Assembly (NCBI GenBank): GCA_902810075.1
Contig: LR778135.1
Location: 1,674,001-1,738,000 of the forward strand
Reading direction: 5' to 3'
Length of the DNA: 64,000 nt
Origin: Ruminococcaceae bacterium BL-6
GTDB lineage: Bacteria > Bacillota > Clostridia > Oscillospirales > Acutalibacteraceae
Position 1 is the stretch's first letter. Every line of letters begins with the position of its first letter. The position numbers were made by a program, and so were the translations under genes. Below are positions 21,103-31,263 of this stretch, one piece after another. The notes under the pieces were generated by a model, which was not told the DNA's origin, ran no database searches, and saw nothing but the letters and a program-made list of their open reading frames with translations.

Positions 21103-22149
21103 GTGAATGAATTGAAGCAGGAATTGCTGCAGGAATCCCCCGCGATTGTTCGGGAATTCCTCGGATACCTTGGGACCATCAAAGGAAAATCCCCGAAAAC
21201 CATGGAAGAATACTATTTAGACCTGCGTACCTTTTTCCGGTATATGAAAAAAAGCCGGGGCCTGGTTCCAAAATCCACACCGTTTGAGGAAATCACGATT
21301 CAGGATGTGGATCTCGATCTGGTCAAAAGCATCACGCTGGAAGACGTTTTCGAATATATGAACTATCTGAATACGGAGCGCCACAACAAAGCCGCCACCA
21401 GAGCGCGTAAGGTTTCCAGCCTGAGGTCCTTTTATAAGTACCTGACCAATAAGGCCAACAAGCTGAAAACCAACCCGCTTCTGGAGCTGGAAACCCCGAA
21501 GCTGCGCAAGTCGCTGCCCAAATATCTCACTCTGGAACAAAGCATCGATCTGCTCAATGCCGTGGATGGGCCGGAACGCGAGCGGGATTACTGTATTCTG
21601 ACGCTGTTTTTAAACTGCGGCATGCGCCTTTCAGAGCTTGTGGGAATCAACCTGAACGATATCAGACATCACGATTCCACACTACGGATCGTCGGCAAAG
21701 GAAACAAAGAGCGCATCGTATACTTAAACGCGGCCTGCCTGGATGCGATCGACCGGTATCTCACGGTGCGGCCCCGCGACGGCCTGATCGACCGGGACGC
21801 CCTGTTCATCAGCCGGCAGAGAAAGCGGATCAGCCCGAAGACCGTACAGCACCTCGTCAAAAAATATCTGGCTAAAATCGAATTCGGCGGTCCGGGATAT
21901 TCGGTCCATAAGCTGCGCCACACCGCCGCGACGCTGATGTACCAGCACGGCCACGTGGATATCCGGGTGCTCAAGGATATCCTCGGCCATGAAAACCTCG
22001 GCACGACGGAAATATACACCCACCTTTCCAGTCGGCAGATGCAGGACGCGGCAAACGCGAATCCGCTGTCGAAAATCCATCCCCGACAAAACACAGTCAC
22101 GGCCGGGAAGATCGAAAAGATCAAAACAAAAAAAGGAACCGAAGAATAA
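21103..22149 (+). CDS. xerC: Xer-family tyrosine recombinase beside the dif-like site
   Basis: 348 residues from GTG 21103; an ATG at 21058 would add 15 residues with little family likeness. N-terminal SAM-like core-binding domain (FLGYLGTIKGKSPKTMEEYYLDLRTFFRYM), then the catalytic domain with R in CGMRLSELVG, HKLRH, LGHENLGTTEIY and nucleophile Y. Chromosome-dimer resolvases act on dif. Here the gene starts 56 bp after the right arm, and without the inserted elements it would share one transcript with dif. It is on the opposite strand to the following host genes and is closed by an intrinsic terminator. The XerC label is provisional: it could act alone or with the XerD at 23118. Confidence 0.85.
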   Translation: MNELKQELLQESPAIVREFLGYLGTIKGKSPKTMEEYYLDLRTFFRYMKKSRGLVPKSTPFEEITIQDVDLDLVKSITLEDVFEYMNYLNTERHNKAATRARKVSSLRSFYKYLTNKANKLKTNPLLELETPKLRKSLPKYLTLEQSIDLLNAVDGPERERDYCILTLFLNCGMRLSELVGINLNDIRHHDSTLRIVGKGNKERIVYLNAACLDAIDRYLTVRPRDGLIDRDALFISRQRKRISPKTVQHLVKKYLAKIEFGGPGYSVHKLRHTAATLMYQHGHVDIRVLKDILGHENLGTTEIYTHLSSRQMQDAANANPLSKIHPRQNTVTAGKIEKIKTKKGTEE

Positions 22150-22162
22150 CGGTTCCTTTTTT
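22135..22162 (+). terminator. Intrinsic terminator of the xer gene
   Basis: GGAACCG (22135-22141) pairs with CGGTTCC (22150-22156), followed by six T. The stop codon lies in the loop. Confidence 0.88.
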
Positions 22163-22197
22163 GTTGCTTAGCTTGTTAAAAATTTATCCAATGGGAT

Positions 22198-23076
22198 TCA
22201 GCGGTCTTTGAAGACCGTTCCGTCGCCGTCGCCGTCTGCGGAGTCTCCGGATCCCGGATGCGTCCCTTCCTTGGGTTCGGACTGATCCGCTGTTTTTTCC
22301 TGATAAGGCCGAATCATCATTTTTTCAATCAGCGGATAAATCGCAAAATTGATCAGGAAGGAAACAAAGGAAAAAGTAAAAAGCGCCAAGAATAATCCGT
22401 TGATGAGAAGCGTCAGCGGCGAAGCCAGAAGATAGAGAAAATAATGCAGAAAGACAAGAACGGCAAAGATCACGGTGAGCAGAATGTTGCGCCACAGCCC
22501 CACGATCGCAAAGATCAGGGCGTTTTTATAAAGCTGCTTCAGCTTCAGATCAAATGTGACGATCATCAGCGGCACATAATACTGAGAAAACAGGAATACC
22601 ATCATGATTGCCACGCTGATACCGAACGCAACCGTGAAAAGAACATTTTTATGGGACATGGAATAATAAAAACTCAGGCAAAACGAGATGAGGCTGAACG
22701 CCGCATAGCAGACCACCCCGTTTACGGAAAACTGCTTCCAGTTCGCAAGGACGGCGTCTTTGAAATCCGAGAACAGAAAAGCGTGCTCTTCCCTGGCGTA
22801 ATTCCTGGTCACAAACGTCATTCCGGCCCAGAACGGGGAAAGAAGGATAACGGGAAGATTGACGAGAAACGGCTGCGCGGTCAGGCGGCTGAACAGATAA
22901 ATCAGGAAACCGACGACGGCCGCCGGAACCAGAAACAGCAGGTTCAGCTGAATCAGATTCATGAATTTCCGGAAATAGAGATGGAAAAACCGAAAAAAGG
23001 CTGCCCTCTGCGGTTCATCCTTACTCACACCCGGCCCCGGCTTGTTGTAATTTCCAAAAAAAGGAAAACCTGCCAA
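22198..23076 (-). CDS. YesL/DUF624 family membrane protein
   Basis: 292 residues from TTG 23076 (AGGAG 9 bp upstream; a TTG at 23085 is too close). The start MAGFPFFGNYNKPGPGVSKDEP is typical of this family. About five or six transmembrane helices follow, ending in a charged tail rich in D/G/E. DUF624 proteins often neighbour carbohydrate-transport genes in Firmicutes, but here the neighbour is xerD, so no pathway can be inferred. Confidence 0.75.
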   Translation of the reverse strand: MAGFPFFGNYNKPGPGVSKDEPQRAAFFRFFHLYFRKFMNLIQLNLLFLVPAAVVGFLIYLFSRLTAQPFLVNLPVILLSPFWAGMTFVTRNYAREEHAFLFSDFKDAVLANWKQFSVNGVVCYAAFSLISFCLSFYYSMSHKNVLFTVAFGISVAIMMVFLFSQYYVPLMIVTFDLKLKQLYKNALIFAIVGLWRNILLTVIFAVLVFLHYFLYLLASPLTLLINGLFLALFTFSFVSFLINFAIYPLIEKMMIRPYQEKTADQSEPKEGTHPGSGDSADGDGDGTVFKDR

Positions 23077-23117
23077 ACAAATCAACTCCTACAGAATTTT
23101 AAAATGGGAAAACAGCT

Positions 23118-24014
23118 CTACCCCAGCTTCGCTTTGGGGTGGCAGTTGTTGTAGACCTCTTTAAAATGATGGTTGAGAAGATGGACATAGATTTGGGTGG
23201 AGGAAATATCCGCATGCCCGAGCATCACCTGAATATCCTTCAGCGCGGCCCCGTTTTCCAGCAGATGAAGCGCAAAGGAATGCCGCAGCGTATGCGGGGT
23301 GATCTCTTTTGTGATATTGGCCTGTTCCGTATATCCCTTGATGATTTTCCAAAACCCCTGCCGGGTCATGCGCCGCCCGTTCAGGTTGGTAAAAAGGGCA
23401 TGTCCGCCATCCGGGCCGATAATTGTGTTTCTCACGCGGAACAGATAATCCGATACGGCGGCGATTGCCGTGGAATAGATCGGGATCATGCGCTCCGCCT
23501 TTCCCTCTTTTTTGCAGCGCAGCATCCCGGCCGTCAGGTTGACATCGCTCACGTTCAGCTCCACAAGCTCGGAGACCCGGATTCCGGTCGCATAAAGCAG
23601 TTCCAGCATCGCCTTGTCCCGGCATCCCTTCGGTTCCCGGATATCCGGCTGGGAAAACAACAGTTCGATTTCCTCTCCGCTTAAAATTTCCGGCAGTTTT
23701 CTTTGAATCTTTTCCAGCCGGATCGCTTTGGCCGGATTCTGAACGATTTCGCCGCGGATGACGAGAAACTGATAAAAGCAGCGGATCGAGGCCATATTTC
23801 TGGTGATGGTGGAAGTGGAGCGGTGGAGGGAGGATAAATTTTTCACATAGGCGTCCATCGTTTCCGTCGTGGCGTCTGCGGGATTTTCCATTCCATTTTC
23901 CGCAAGGAAAGCGAGAAAATGTTCCATATCCCTCGAGTACGAATCCAACGTGTTTTTAGAAACGGATTTCTGATAAATCAGGTAATCCCGAAACGCCGAA
24001 AAATAATCCTTCAT
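23118..24014 (-). CDS. xerD: Tyrosine recombinase XerD
   Basis: 298 residues, the standard XerD length. N-terminal core-binding domain (YLIYQKSVSKNTLDSYSRDMEHFLAFL), then catalytic residues R in ATGIRVSELVEL, HTLRH, LGHADISSTQIY with the nucleophile Y. With XerC it resolves chromosome dimers at dif. It is only about 1 kb from the other Xer gene and 2 kb from the dif-like site, an unusually tight grouping, since xer genes are normally far from dif. Confidence 0.9.
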   Translation of the reverse strand: MKDYFSAFRDYLIYQKSVSKNTLDSYSRDMEHFLAFLAENGMENPADATTETMDAYVKNLSSLHRSTSTITRNMASIRCFYQFLVIRGEIVQNPAKAIRLEKIQRKLPEILSGEEIELLFSQPDIREPKGCRDKAMLELLYATGIRVSELVELNVSDVNLTAGMLRCKKEGKAERMIPIYSTAIAAVSDYLFRVRNTIIGPDGGHALFTNLNGRRMTRQGFWKIIKGYTEQANITKEITPHTLRHSFALHLLENGAALKDIQVMLGHADISSTQIYVHLLNHHFKEVYNNCHPKAKLG

Positions 24015-24056
24015 TCTACTTTATTCCCCTCTCCTGCTTTTTCACTTTCTAATTTT

Positions 24057-24761
24057 CTAAAAAGAAAAAGCCCCGGCAAAACAAACCGTTGTAATCAGGT
24101 CGATCACAGCCGCCGCAAAGGCGAGTATCATGATCGAGCCGAAACGGGAAAGATAATCCCAGAACGACAAGGGGGCCGCACTCCCCTTTGCCGCGGATGG
24201 CCCGCACGACGACAGGATTTTCCGTGAAAAAAAGATTCCCTCTCTTGCCGCGAGAAGAATGGAAATCATCGAAAGGAACGCCCCCGGCAGGACGACCGCC
24301 GCGTTGAACAAAAATCCCTGAAACCCGTAGGCCGCATATAAATAACCCGAGGCAAGGCCAAAGCCGAAGCCCCTGAAAAACGGAACCGCCGGAAGCAAAA
24401 ACATCCCCCATACCGAAAGCCCCAGCAAAAAACAGACGAAAACAAACAGAAAAACAGATCCCAAAGACGCCGCAAAAACCACGGCGAACGGCTGAACCAG
24501 CCTCGTCTGGTAGTTGCTGAAAAAAAGGAAATCCAGCTTTTCCATCAGGGGAAAATCGGCTTTTCGGGCGAACAGCGATCCGAATACCGTGCCGAGCAGC
24601 AGCAGCGCCGCCAGAAACAGGACGGCCGGGTTCGCGCGCACCGCATCCATCAGGTTTTTCGCATCGATGATCTTTACGGGCCGGAAAGATTTTTTCTTCG
24701 GTTTCTCCGTTTCCTTCCGGCGGTAATGGATCGGGATGATTCTTGTCCTTTTCATGATCAT
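24057..24761 (-). CDS. spoIIM: Stage II sporulation protein M
   Basis: 234 residues: a basic cytoplasmic N-terminus (about 45 residues) and about five transmembrane helices, with the family motif region FLLGLSVWGMFLLPAVPFFRGFGFG. SpoIIM works with SpoIID and SpoIIP in septal peptidoglycan remodelling during forespore engulfment. AGGAGG lies 5 bp before the start. It is 43 bp upstream (in the direction of transcription) of xerD, so the two may be cotranscribed. Confidence 0.85.
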   Translation of the reverse strand: MIMKRTRIIPIHYRRKETEKPKKKSFRPVKIIDAKNLMDAVRANPAVLFLAALLLLGTVFGSLFARKADFPLMEKLDFLFFSNYQTRLVQPFAVVFAASLGSVFLFVFVCFLLGLSVWGMFLLPAVPFFRGFGFGLASGYLYAAYGFQGFLFNAAVVLPGAFLSMISILLAAREGIFFSRKILSSCGPSAAKGSAAPLSFWDYLSRFGSIMILAFAAAVIDLITTVCFAGAFSF

Positions 24762-24831
24762 ATAATCCTCCTGAGGCGGTATGCCGCTAAAGAATTGTAT
24801 GTCCGAAAGGCCCGCAATATGATTAAAAGGT

Positions 24832-25629
24832 TTACCTGCCGAGCTCTTCCGCCCTCTTGGTGCAGGCGAGCATCGCTTTGTCGATCATTTCTTCGAACCG
24901 GTACTCGTAAAAGACATCCAGTGCTTTCAGCGTGGTTCCGCCCGGAGAAGACACCATTTCGATCAGCTCGTCAGGCGTATATCCGGACTTCAGCATCATC
25001 TCCGCGCTGCCGATCAGCGCCTGGCAGAACAGCTTCAGGGACGTGTCGATGTCGATTCCCTGTTTTGCACCGCCTTCTATCACCGCTTTGGCGAGCAGGT
25101 ACACATAAGCGGGGCTTGTGCTGTTTACGGAAATGACCGCGTTCATTTTGCTTTCATCCAAAACCGTGACCGTTCCGCACGAAGCAAAAATCGACTGGAT
25201 GAAAGCAAACTCTTTGTCCGTTACGTTTTCGGAACGCGTAATCGCTGTGGCACCCTGGCCGATCAGAAGGGGCGTATTCGGCATCACGCGGATCACCGGG
25301 CAGTCGCACGAGAGCAGCCTCGTGACGTACCCCGTGGAAATTCCGGCCGCGATCGTGACGAACAGCTTTTCCTTTTTTACCTCTTTCCTGGCTTCCTCCA
25401 AAACTTCCACGAAATTCTGGGGTTTCACCGAAAGGAAGATGATATCGCAGGATTTCACCAGTTCCGGGATGGAACCAGCTGCCAAAAGTCCCTTTTTCTG
25501 AAAGGCATCGCGTTTGTCCTTCAGGATATCGTACACCATGATTTGGCCAGCCGGGTGGATACCGGAGCTTACCATATTGTTGATGATGGCCCCGGCCATA
25601 TTGCCGGCGCCGATAAATCCAATGATCAT
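24832..25629 (-). CDS. proC: Pyrroline-5-carboxylate reductase
   Basis: Last step of proline synthesis: NAD(P)H-dependent reduction of pyrroline-5-carboxylate. N-terminal Rossmann motif GFIGAGNMAGAI at 4-15; C-terminal dimerisation domain with the signature SPAYVYLLAKAVIEGGAKQG and SSPGGTTLKAL. 265 residues, full length. Its promoter is probably at 25740-25768. Confidence 0.95.
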   Translation of the reverse strand: MIIGFIGAGNMAGAIINNMVSSGIHPAGQIMVYDILKDKRDAFQKKGLLAAGSIPELVKSCDIIFLSVKPQNFVEVLEEARKEVKKEKLFVTIAAGISTGYVTRLLSCDCPVIRVMPNTPLLIGQGATAITRSENVTDKEFAFIQSIFASCGTVTVLDESKMNAVISVNSTSPAYVYLLAKAVIEGGAKQGIDIDTSLKLFCQALIGSAEMMLKSGYTPDELIEMVSSPGGTTLKALDVFYEYRFEEMIDKAMLACTKRAEELGR

Positions 25630-25941
25630 TTTATGATTTCAACCACCAATTCTCTGATTCGATTTTTGACCGCACAGACCAGCTATCCGCCGCGGCAGAA
25701 CCTTTTCCCGAAAAGAGAAAGATTCTCACTTAGGTATCTACTATAATACTTTTTCGGCCGCAAAGCAAGAAAAAGAAGCGGAATTTTCTATTTTTATACA
25801 ATTCTTCAAAAAGAAGGAAAAAGTATTATGTAAACCAATTTGGATTATGTCAACTACATGCAAATGAATATTCCTGCATAAATATACGCGTATCCGCAAA
25901 TCATGCCAGAATGCGTGCATATTTTGTGGCTTAATGGTTTT
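25630..25941. promoter_or_regulatory. Intergenic region with probable proC promoter
   Basis: On the minus strand TTGCTT (25768-25763), 17 bp, TATAGT (25745-25740) lies 110 bp before proC. The remainder (25770-25941) is AT-rich with no gene. It contains two XerD-arm-like words (25826-25836 and 25845-25855) without a matching left arm. No terminator hairpin for scfB is obvious. Confidence 0.55.
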
Positions 25942-27318
25942 TTAATTGCCTGCTAAGGCCGCTTTGATCATGATGGCGCACTCAACCCTTTTCTTCTCCA
26001 GCTCGCAGGAAATCTTGTGGGATTTCAGGATGTCGTGCTCATACTGCCAGCTGTTTGCGTTGCATCCGCCGCTGCAGTAAAATTTCGCCCAGCAGTTCCG
26101 GCAGTCTTTTTTGCTGTAAATGTTATACCGGGAGAAATCCTCTTTCATGGCGCGGTCAAAGCTTCCGTCCAGAACGTTCCCCATTTTCCAACTGTCGTCG
26201 CCCACAAACTGGTGACACGGGAAGATGTCGCCCTCCGGCGTGACGGCGACGTATTCGTTCCCGCAGCCGCAGCCGCGCAGCCGCTTGATCGCGCAGGGGC
26301 CCTGATCGAGATCGATCATGAAATGGAAGAAGTTGAACCCCTTCCCCTCTTTTCGGCGCTGAATCAACAGATCCGCCAGATGCTCGTATTCCCGGAAAAT
26401 CGCGGGAAGATCCTCTTCCCGGATCGAATAATCCAGCTTCTCATCCGAAACGACGGGCTCCATGGAAAGCTGGTCGAACCCCAGGTCCGCCATATGGAGA
26501 AGGTCGTTCGTGAAGTCCAGATTGTGCTTCGTAAAGGTGCCGCGCACATAGTAATCCTTGTCGCCGCGCGTGGAAACCAGCTTTTGGTATTTGGGGACGA
26601 TCAGATCGTAGCTGCCGCTTCCGTCCGGCTTGACCCGCAGCAGATCGTTGACCTTCTTCCGGCCATCCAGCGAAAGCACCACGTTCGACATTTCCCGGTT
26701 GATATATTCGATTTTGTCGTCGGTCAGCAGCACCCCGTTTGTAGTGATGGTGAAACGGAAATTTTTATTGTGCTGCTTTTCGAGCCCGCGCGCGTATTCG
26801 ACGATCCGCTTGACGACGTCGAAATTCATCAGCGGTTCCCCGCCGAAAAAGTCCACTTCCAAATTATGGCGTCCTTTGGATTCCGCGATCAGAAAATCGA
26901 TCGCCTTTTTCCCAACTTCAAAGGGCATCAGCATCCTTCCGCGGCCGAAATCCCCTTTCGAGGCGAAACAGTATTCGCACCGCAGATTGCAGTCGTGCGC
27001 CACGTTCAGGCACATGGATTTGACGGGGGCATCCTTCATCATGCCGCAGAATTTTTCATATTCGTCGGCGGAAAAGAGAAGGCCTTTTTGATAAAGCTCC
27101 CGCAGCTCGCCGTAGGCTTCGTCGGTCTGGTCCCCGCCGTATTGTCCCTTCAGGGCTTCCTTCATTGCGGCAGGCATCGTTTCCGGGACGGAATCGTCGA
27201 GAAAATCGAGCATCCGGTACGGCAGCTCCTCAAAAAGGTGGACGGCCCCGCTGTTCGTGTCGATAACGATATGATAGCCCTTCAGATTATATTTATGTAT
27301 CATTTTACTTTTCTCCAT
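25942..27318 (-). CDS. scfB: SCIFF peptide maturase (radical SAM/SPASM)
   Basis: 458 residues. Order: N-terminal RRE-like peptide-binding part (about 1-90); the radical SAM cluster C-N-L-R-C-E-Y-C near 110-117; then a SPASM domain with many cysteines (CGCGNEYVAVTPEGDIFPCHQFVGD, CRNCWAKFYCSGGC) for two auxiliary iron-sulfur clusters. It installs thioether crosslinks from cysteines of the adjacent SCIFF precursor. It lies downstream of scfA with a strong hairpin in between. Conserved across Clostridia. Confidence 0.93.
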   Translation of the reverse strand: MEKSKMIHKYNLKGYHIVIDTNSGAVHLFEELPYRMLDFLDDSVPETMPAAMKEALKGQYGGDQTDEAYGELRELYQKGLLFSADEYEKFCGMMKDAPVKSMCLNVAHDCNLRCEYCFASKGDFGRGRMLMPFEVGKKAIDFLIAESKGRHNLEVDFFGGEPLMNFDVVKRIVEYARGLEKQHNKNFRFTITTNGVLLTDDKIEYINREMSNVVLSLDGRKKVNDLLRVKPDGSGSYDLIVPKYQKLVSTRGDKDYYVRGTFTKHNLDFTNDLLHMADLGFDQLSMEPVVSDEKLDYSIREEDLPAIFREYEHLADLLIQRRKEGKGFNFFHFMIDLDQGPCAIKRLRGCGCGNEYVAVTPEGDIFPCHQFVGDDSWKMGNVLDGSFDRAMKEDFSRYNIYSKKDCRNCWAKFYCSGGCNANSWQYEHDILKSHKISCELEKKRVECAIMIKAALAGN

Positions 27319-27329
27319 TTACGCAAAAT

Positions 27330-27355
27330 TTAAGGGACAGAACTCTGTCCCTTAA
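27330..27355 (-). terminator. Strong hairpin between SCIFF precursor and maturase genes
   Basis: A 12-bp perfect stem: TTAAGGGACAGA (27330-27341) with TCTGTCCCTTAA (27344-27355), 2-nt loop. On the minus strand it ends in TTAAATTTTGCG, so termination may be partial, giving excess precursor over enzyme. It could also protect the 3' end of the scfA mRNA. Confidence 0.75.
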
Positions 27356-27380
27356 AAAGCTGTTTCAGTTAGGAATGCGA

Positions 27381-27530
27381 TTACGCCCTTTTGGTGTTTT
27401 CACATTTCTGGTTCGCTACGGTGCAGGAGGTTTTGCACGCGGACTGGCAGGAGGCCTGACATTCGCCGCAGCCCCCGATGACGGCGCTCTCTTTTAAGTT
27501 GGCTTTATTCAAAGTTTTAATCTGTTTCAT
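27381..27530 (-). CDS. scfA: SCIFF ranthipeptide precursor (six cysteines in forty-five)
   Basis: 49 residues: a leader MKQIKTLNKANLKESAVIGG, then a core with six cysteines (C21, C24, C28, C32, C36, C43). This is the near-universal Clostridia SCIFF peptide, modified by ScfB through thioether bonds and reported to influence population-level regulation in some species. It is too short for ordinary ORF calling. GGAG lies upstream of the start. Confidence 0.95.
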   Translation of the reverse strand: MKQIKTLNKANLKESAVIGGCGECQASCQSACKTSCTVANQKCENTKRA

Positions 27531-27666
27531 TTTGACGATCTCCATTTCCATAAAGTAGATTTTTTCTTATCTGATTGCGTGAGGCCCCGAAATACGCGGA
27601 GCGCTCATCACTGCCCTTTCAGACGGCTTCGCTTCCGCTTCCGCCGTGAAGGTTATGATAGCACAT

Positions 27667-27695
27667 ATTATAGCACAAAAGTCGGCGATTGAAAA
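27667..27695 (-). promoter_or_regulatory. Probable scfA promoter
   Basis: On the minus strand TTTTCA (27695-27690), 17 bp, TATAAT (27672-27667), about 135 bp upstream of scfA, giving a long leader. The -10 is consensus, the -35 weak. It lies in the short gap after the membrane-protein gene. Confidence 0.6.
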
Positions 27696-27697
27696 GA

Positions 27698-28126
27698 CTA
27701 TTTTCGCTTTGATCTCCGATTGACCGCCCAAATCCCCGCAATTGCGCCGATCAGAACCATAATCAGGCCTTTTGTCGCCATAAAGGCCGACATGCTTTCC
27801 TGGGTGATTGCGAGCCCGGCGAGGAACAGAAGCAAAAACAGCAGCAGAGCGGCGCAGGCCCCGTAGAGCAGACCGCGTTCCCGCGAGATTTTAGCCGCAG
27901 CATATCCCGCAAATAAGGCGCCCAGCGCGGAAATAAACACAGTGATCGGCGGAATGATCCCCTGCGGCATGCGCTTGGCGACAACAAGCGCGAAAGAAAG
28001 GCCGATCAGCAGAACCATGCAGACCGCGGCGCCCACGACCGCCCCGATGACAATCGGCCGCAAAAAATTCACGACCGGATTTTCCGCGCGTTCCCTGCGC
28101 TCTCTTCTCGTTTTTGCTCTTTTCAT
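27698..28126 (-). CDS. TIGR04086-family membrane protein
   Basis: 142 residues: a basic start (KRAKTRRERRERAENP) and four transmembrane helices. Members of this family occur in Clostridia near yajC and the SCIFF genes, exactly as here (scfA downstream, yajC upstream). Function unknown. AGGAGGGGTG precedes the start. Confidence 0.75.
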   Translation of the reverse strand: MKRAKTRRERRERAENPVVNFLRPIVIGAVVGAAVCMVLLIGLSFALVVAKRMPQGIIPPITVFISALGALFAGYAAAKISRERGLLYGACAALLLFLLLFLAGLAITQESMSAFMATKGLIMVLIGAIAGIWAVNRRSKRK

Positions 28127-28223
28127 ACGACACCCCTCCTGCGCGTTTCTCTCTTTTCATAGATATTCGCAAAAGGGGGCAAATATACTATAGCATTTCC
28201 AGATAAGACGCAGAATTTGTTTT

Positions 28224-28255
28224 TGTTCCTCCCCGCCTTTTAGAGGGGGAGGAAC
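28224..28255. other. Inverted repeat between yajC and the TIGR04086 gene
   Basis: GTTCCTCCCC (about 28225-28234) pairs with GGGGAGGAAC (28246-28255). There is no T run on the minus-strand exit, so it is not a clean yajC terminator. Its right arm is part of a sequence repeated at 49396. Confidence 0.5.
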
Positions 28256-28303
28256 AAATCCGGATCCGCAATCATAAGTGGAATTGCCGTAAAATCAGCC
28301 GAT

Positions 28304-28639
28304 TTAGTCTTTTTCGTGAACCGTGAGGATTTTCCCGAGCGCCCAGCGCTTGATGATGATTTTATTGCGGTCGATCCCGGTTTCGATGACGAAACTGTCG
28401 CTTTCTTCCTTGATCGCGACAATACGGCCGACAACACCGCCGATGGTGACGATCTCATCGCCGATTTGTACGTTCTTGCGCATGGCCTCTTCCGCTTTTC
28501 TCTTCTTCTGCTGGGGGCGGAAGAAAATCAGATAAAGCGCACCGAACAAAAGAATATAAACCACAACGATTGTCCACATGGAATTGGAACTCGCACCCGA
28601 TGCAGCAGCGGCCGTGGCGGCCAAGGGCATGAAATGATC
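28304..28639 (-). CDS. yajC: Preprotein translocase accessory subunit YajC
   Basis: 111 residues from ATG 28639; the upstream ATG in the same frame contains the GGAGG ribosome-binding site and is rejected. One N-terminal transmembrane helix (MWTIVVVYILLFGALYLIFF), then RPQQKKRK and a small beta domain with the GDEIVTIGGVVGRI motif. YajC associates with SecDF. It follows tgt, the classical queA-tgt-yajC order. Confidence 0.93.
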   Translation of the reverse strand, partial: DHFMPLAATAAAASGASSNSMWTIVVVYILLFGALYLIFFRPQQKKRKAEEAMRKNVQIGDEIVTIGGVVGRIVAIKEESDSFVIETGIDRNKIIIKRWALGKILTVHEKD

Positions 28640-28706
28640 CATAAATAACAGCACCTCCATTTAATGTTTTGATTATAGCAACAAATTAGGTGTCATGCAA
28701 GCAAAT

Positions 28707-30888
<2,182 letters not shown>

Positions 30889-30934
30889 TTTTTCAAATCT
30901 CCTAATTTTTTATGCAAAATCTATTATAATTAAA

Positions 30935-30964
30935 TTGACAACCAATAGCAATACATGGTATGAT
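30935..30964 (+). promoter_or_regulatory. Promoter of the lysine riboswitch and dap operon
   Basis: TTGACA (30935-30940), 18 bp, TATGAT (30959-30964). It lies directly before the riboswitch aptamer and divergent from queA. Confidence 0.75.
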
Positions 30965-30981
30965 AATACAGATCAAAATAA

Positions 30982-31229
30982 AAGATAGAGGCGCGTCTTT
31001 AAACAGTAGCAGGATGAAGGTTGCCGCAACCGTTGAGAGCTTGTGAAAGGTAAAGTCGCCGAAGGGAATGCCTGGCAAGCGTTTACCTGGTCATAAGCTG
31101 CGAACAGCAGTATGACTGTCATCATACAATGTGATGGAGTGCTATCTGATGAACAGCCGCAAAAGGCAGCATCGCATAGCTTTTATTATATTGGATGGAT
31201 GACCGGTTTTCAACCGGCTTTTTTATTTT
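30982..31229 (+). ncRNA. Lysine riboswitch (L box) with terminator
   Basis: Aptamer hallmarks: GATAGAGGCGCG at the 5' side (about 30984), AGTCGCCGAAGGG (31043-31055) and the closing GGAGTGCTATCTG (31136-31148) that pairs with the start. The expression platform ends in CCGGTT/AACCGG (31203-31217) followed by TTTTTT. Lysine binding should favour the terminator and switch off asd-dapA-dapB-ACT. This fills the gap between queA and asd. Confidence 0.92.
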
Positions 31230-31263
31230 GAATCTAAATTCTGCCTTTTAGGAGGATCATCCC

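Noticed and set aside
25826..25855. Two words resembling the right arm of Bacillus-type dif (TTATGTAAACC, TTATGTCAACT)
   Set aside because: No matching left arm at the 11-6-11 spacing and no element inserted; the site at the array is much better supported.
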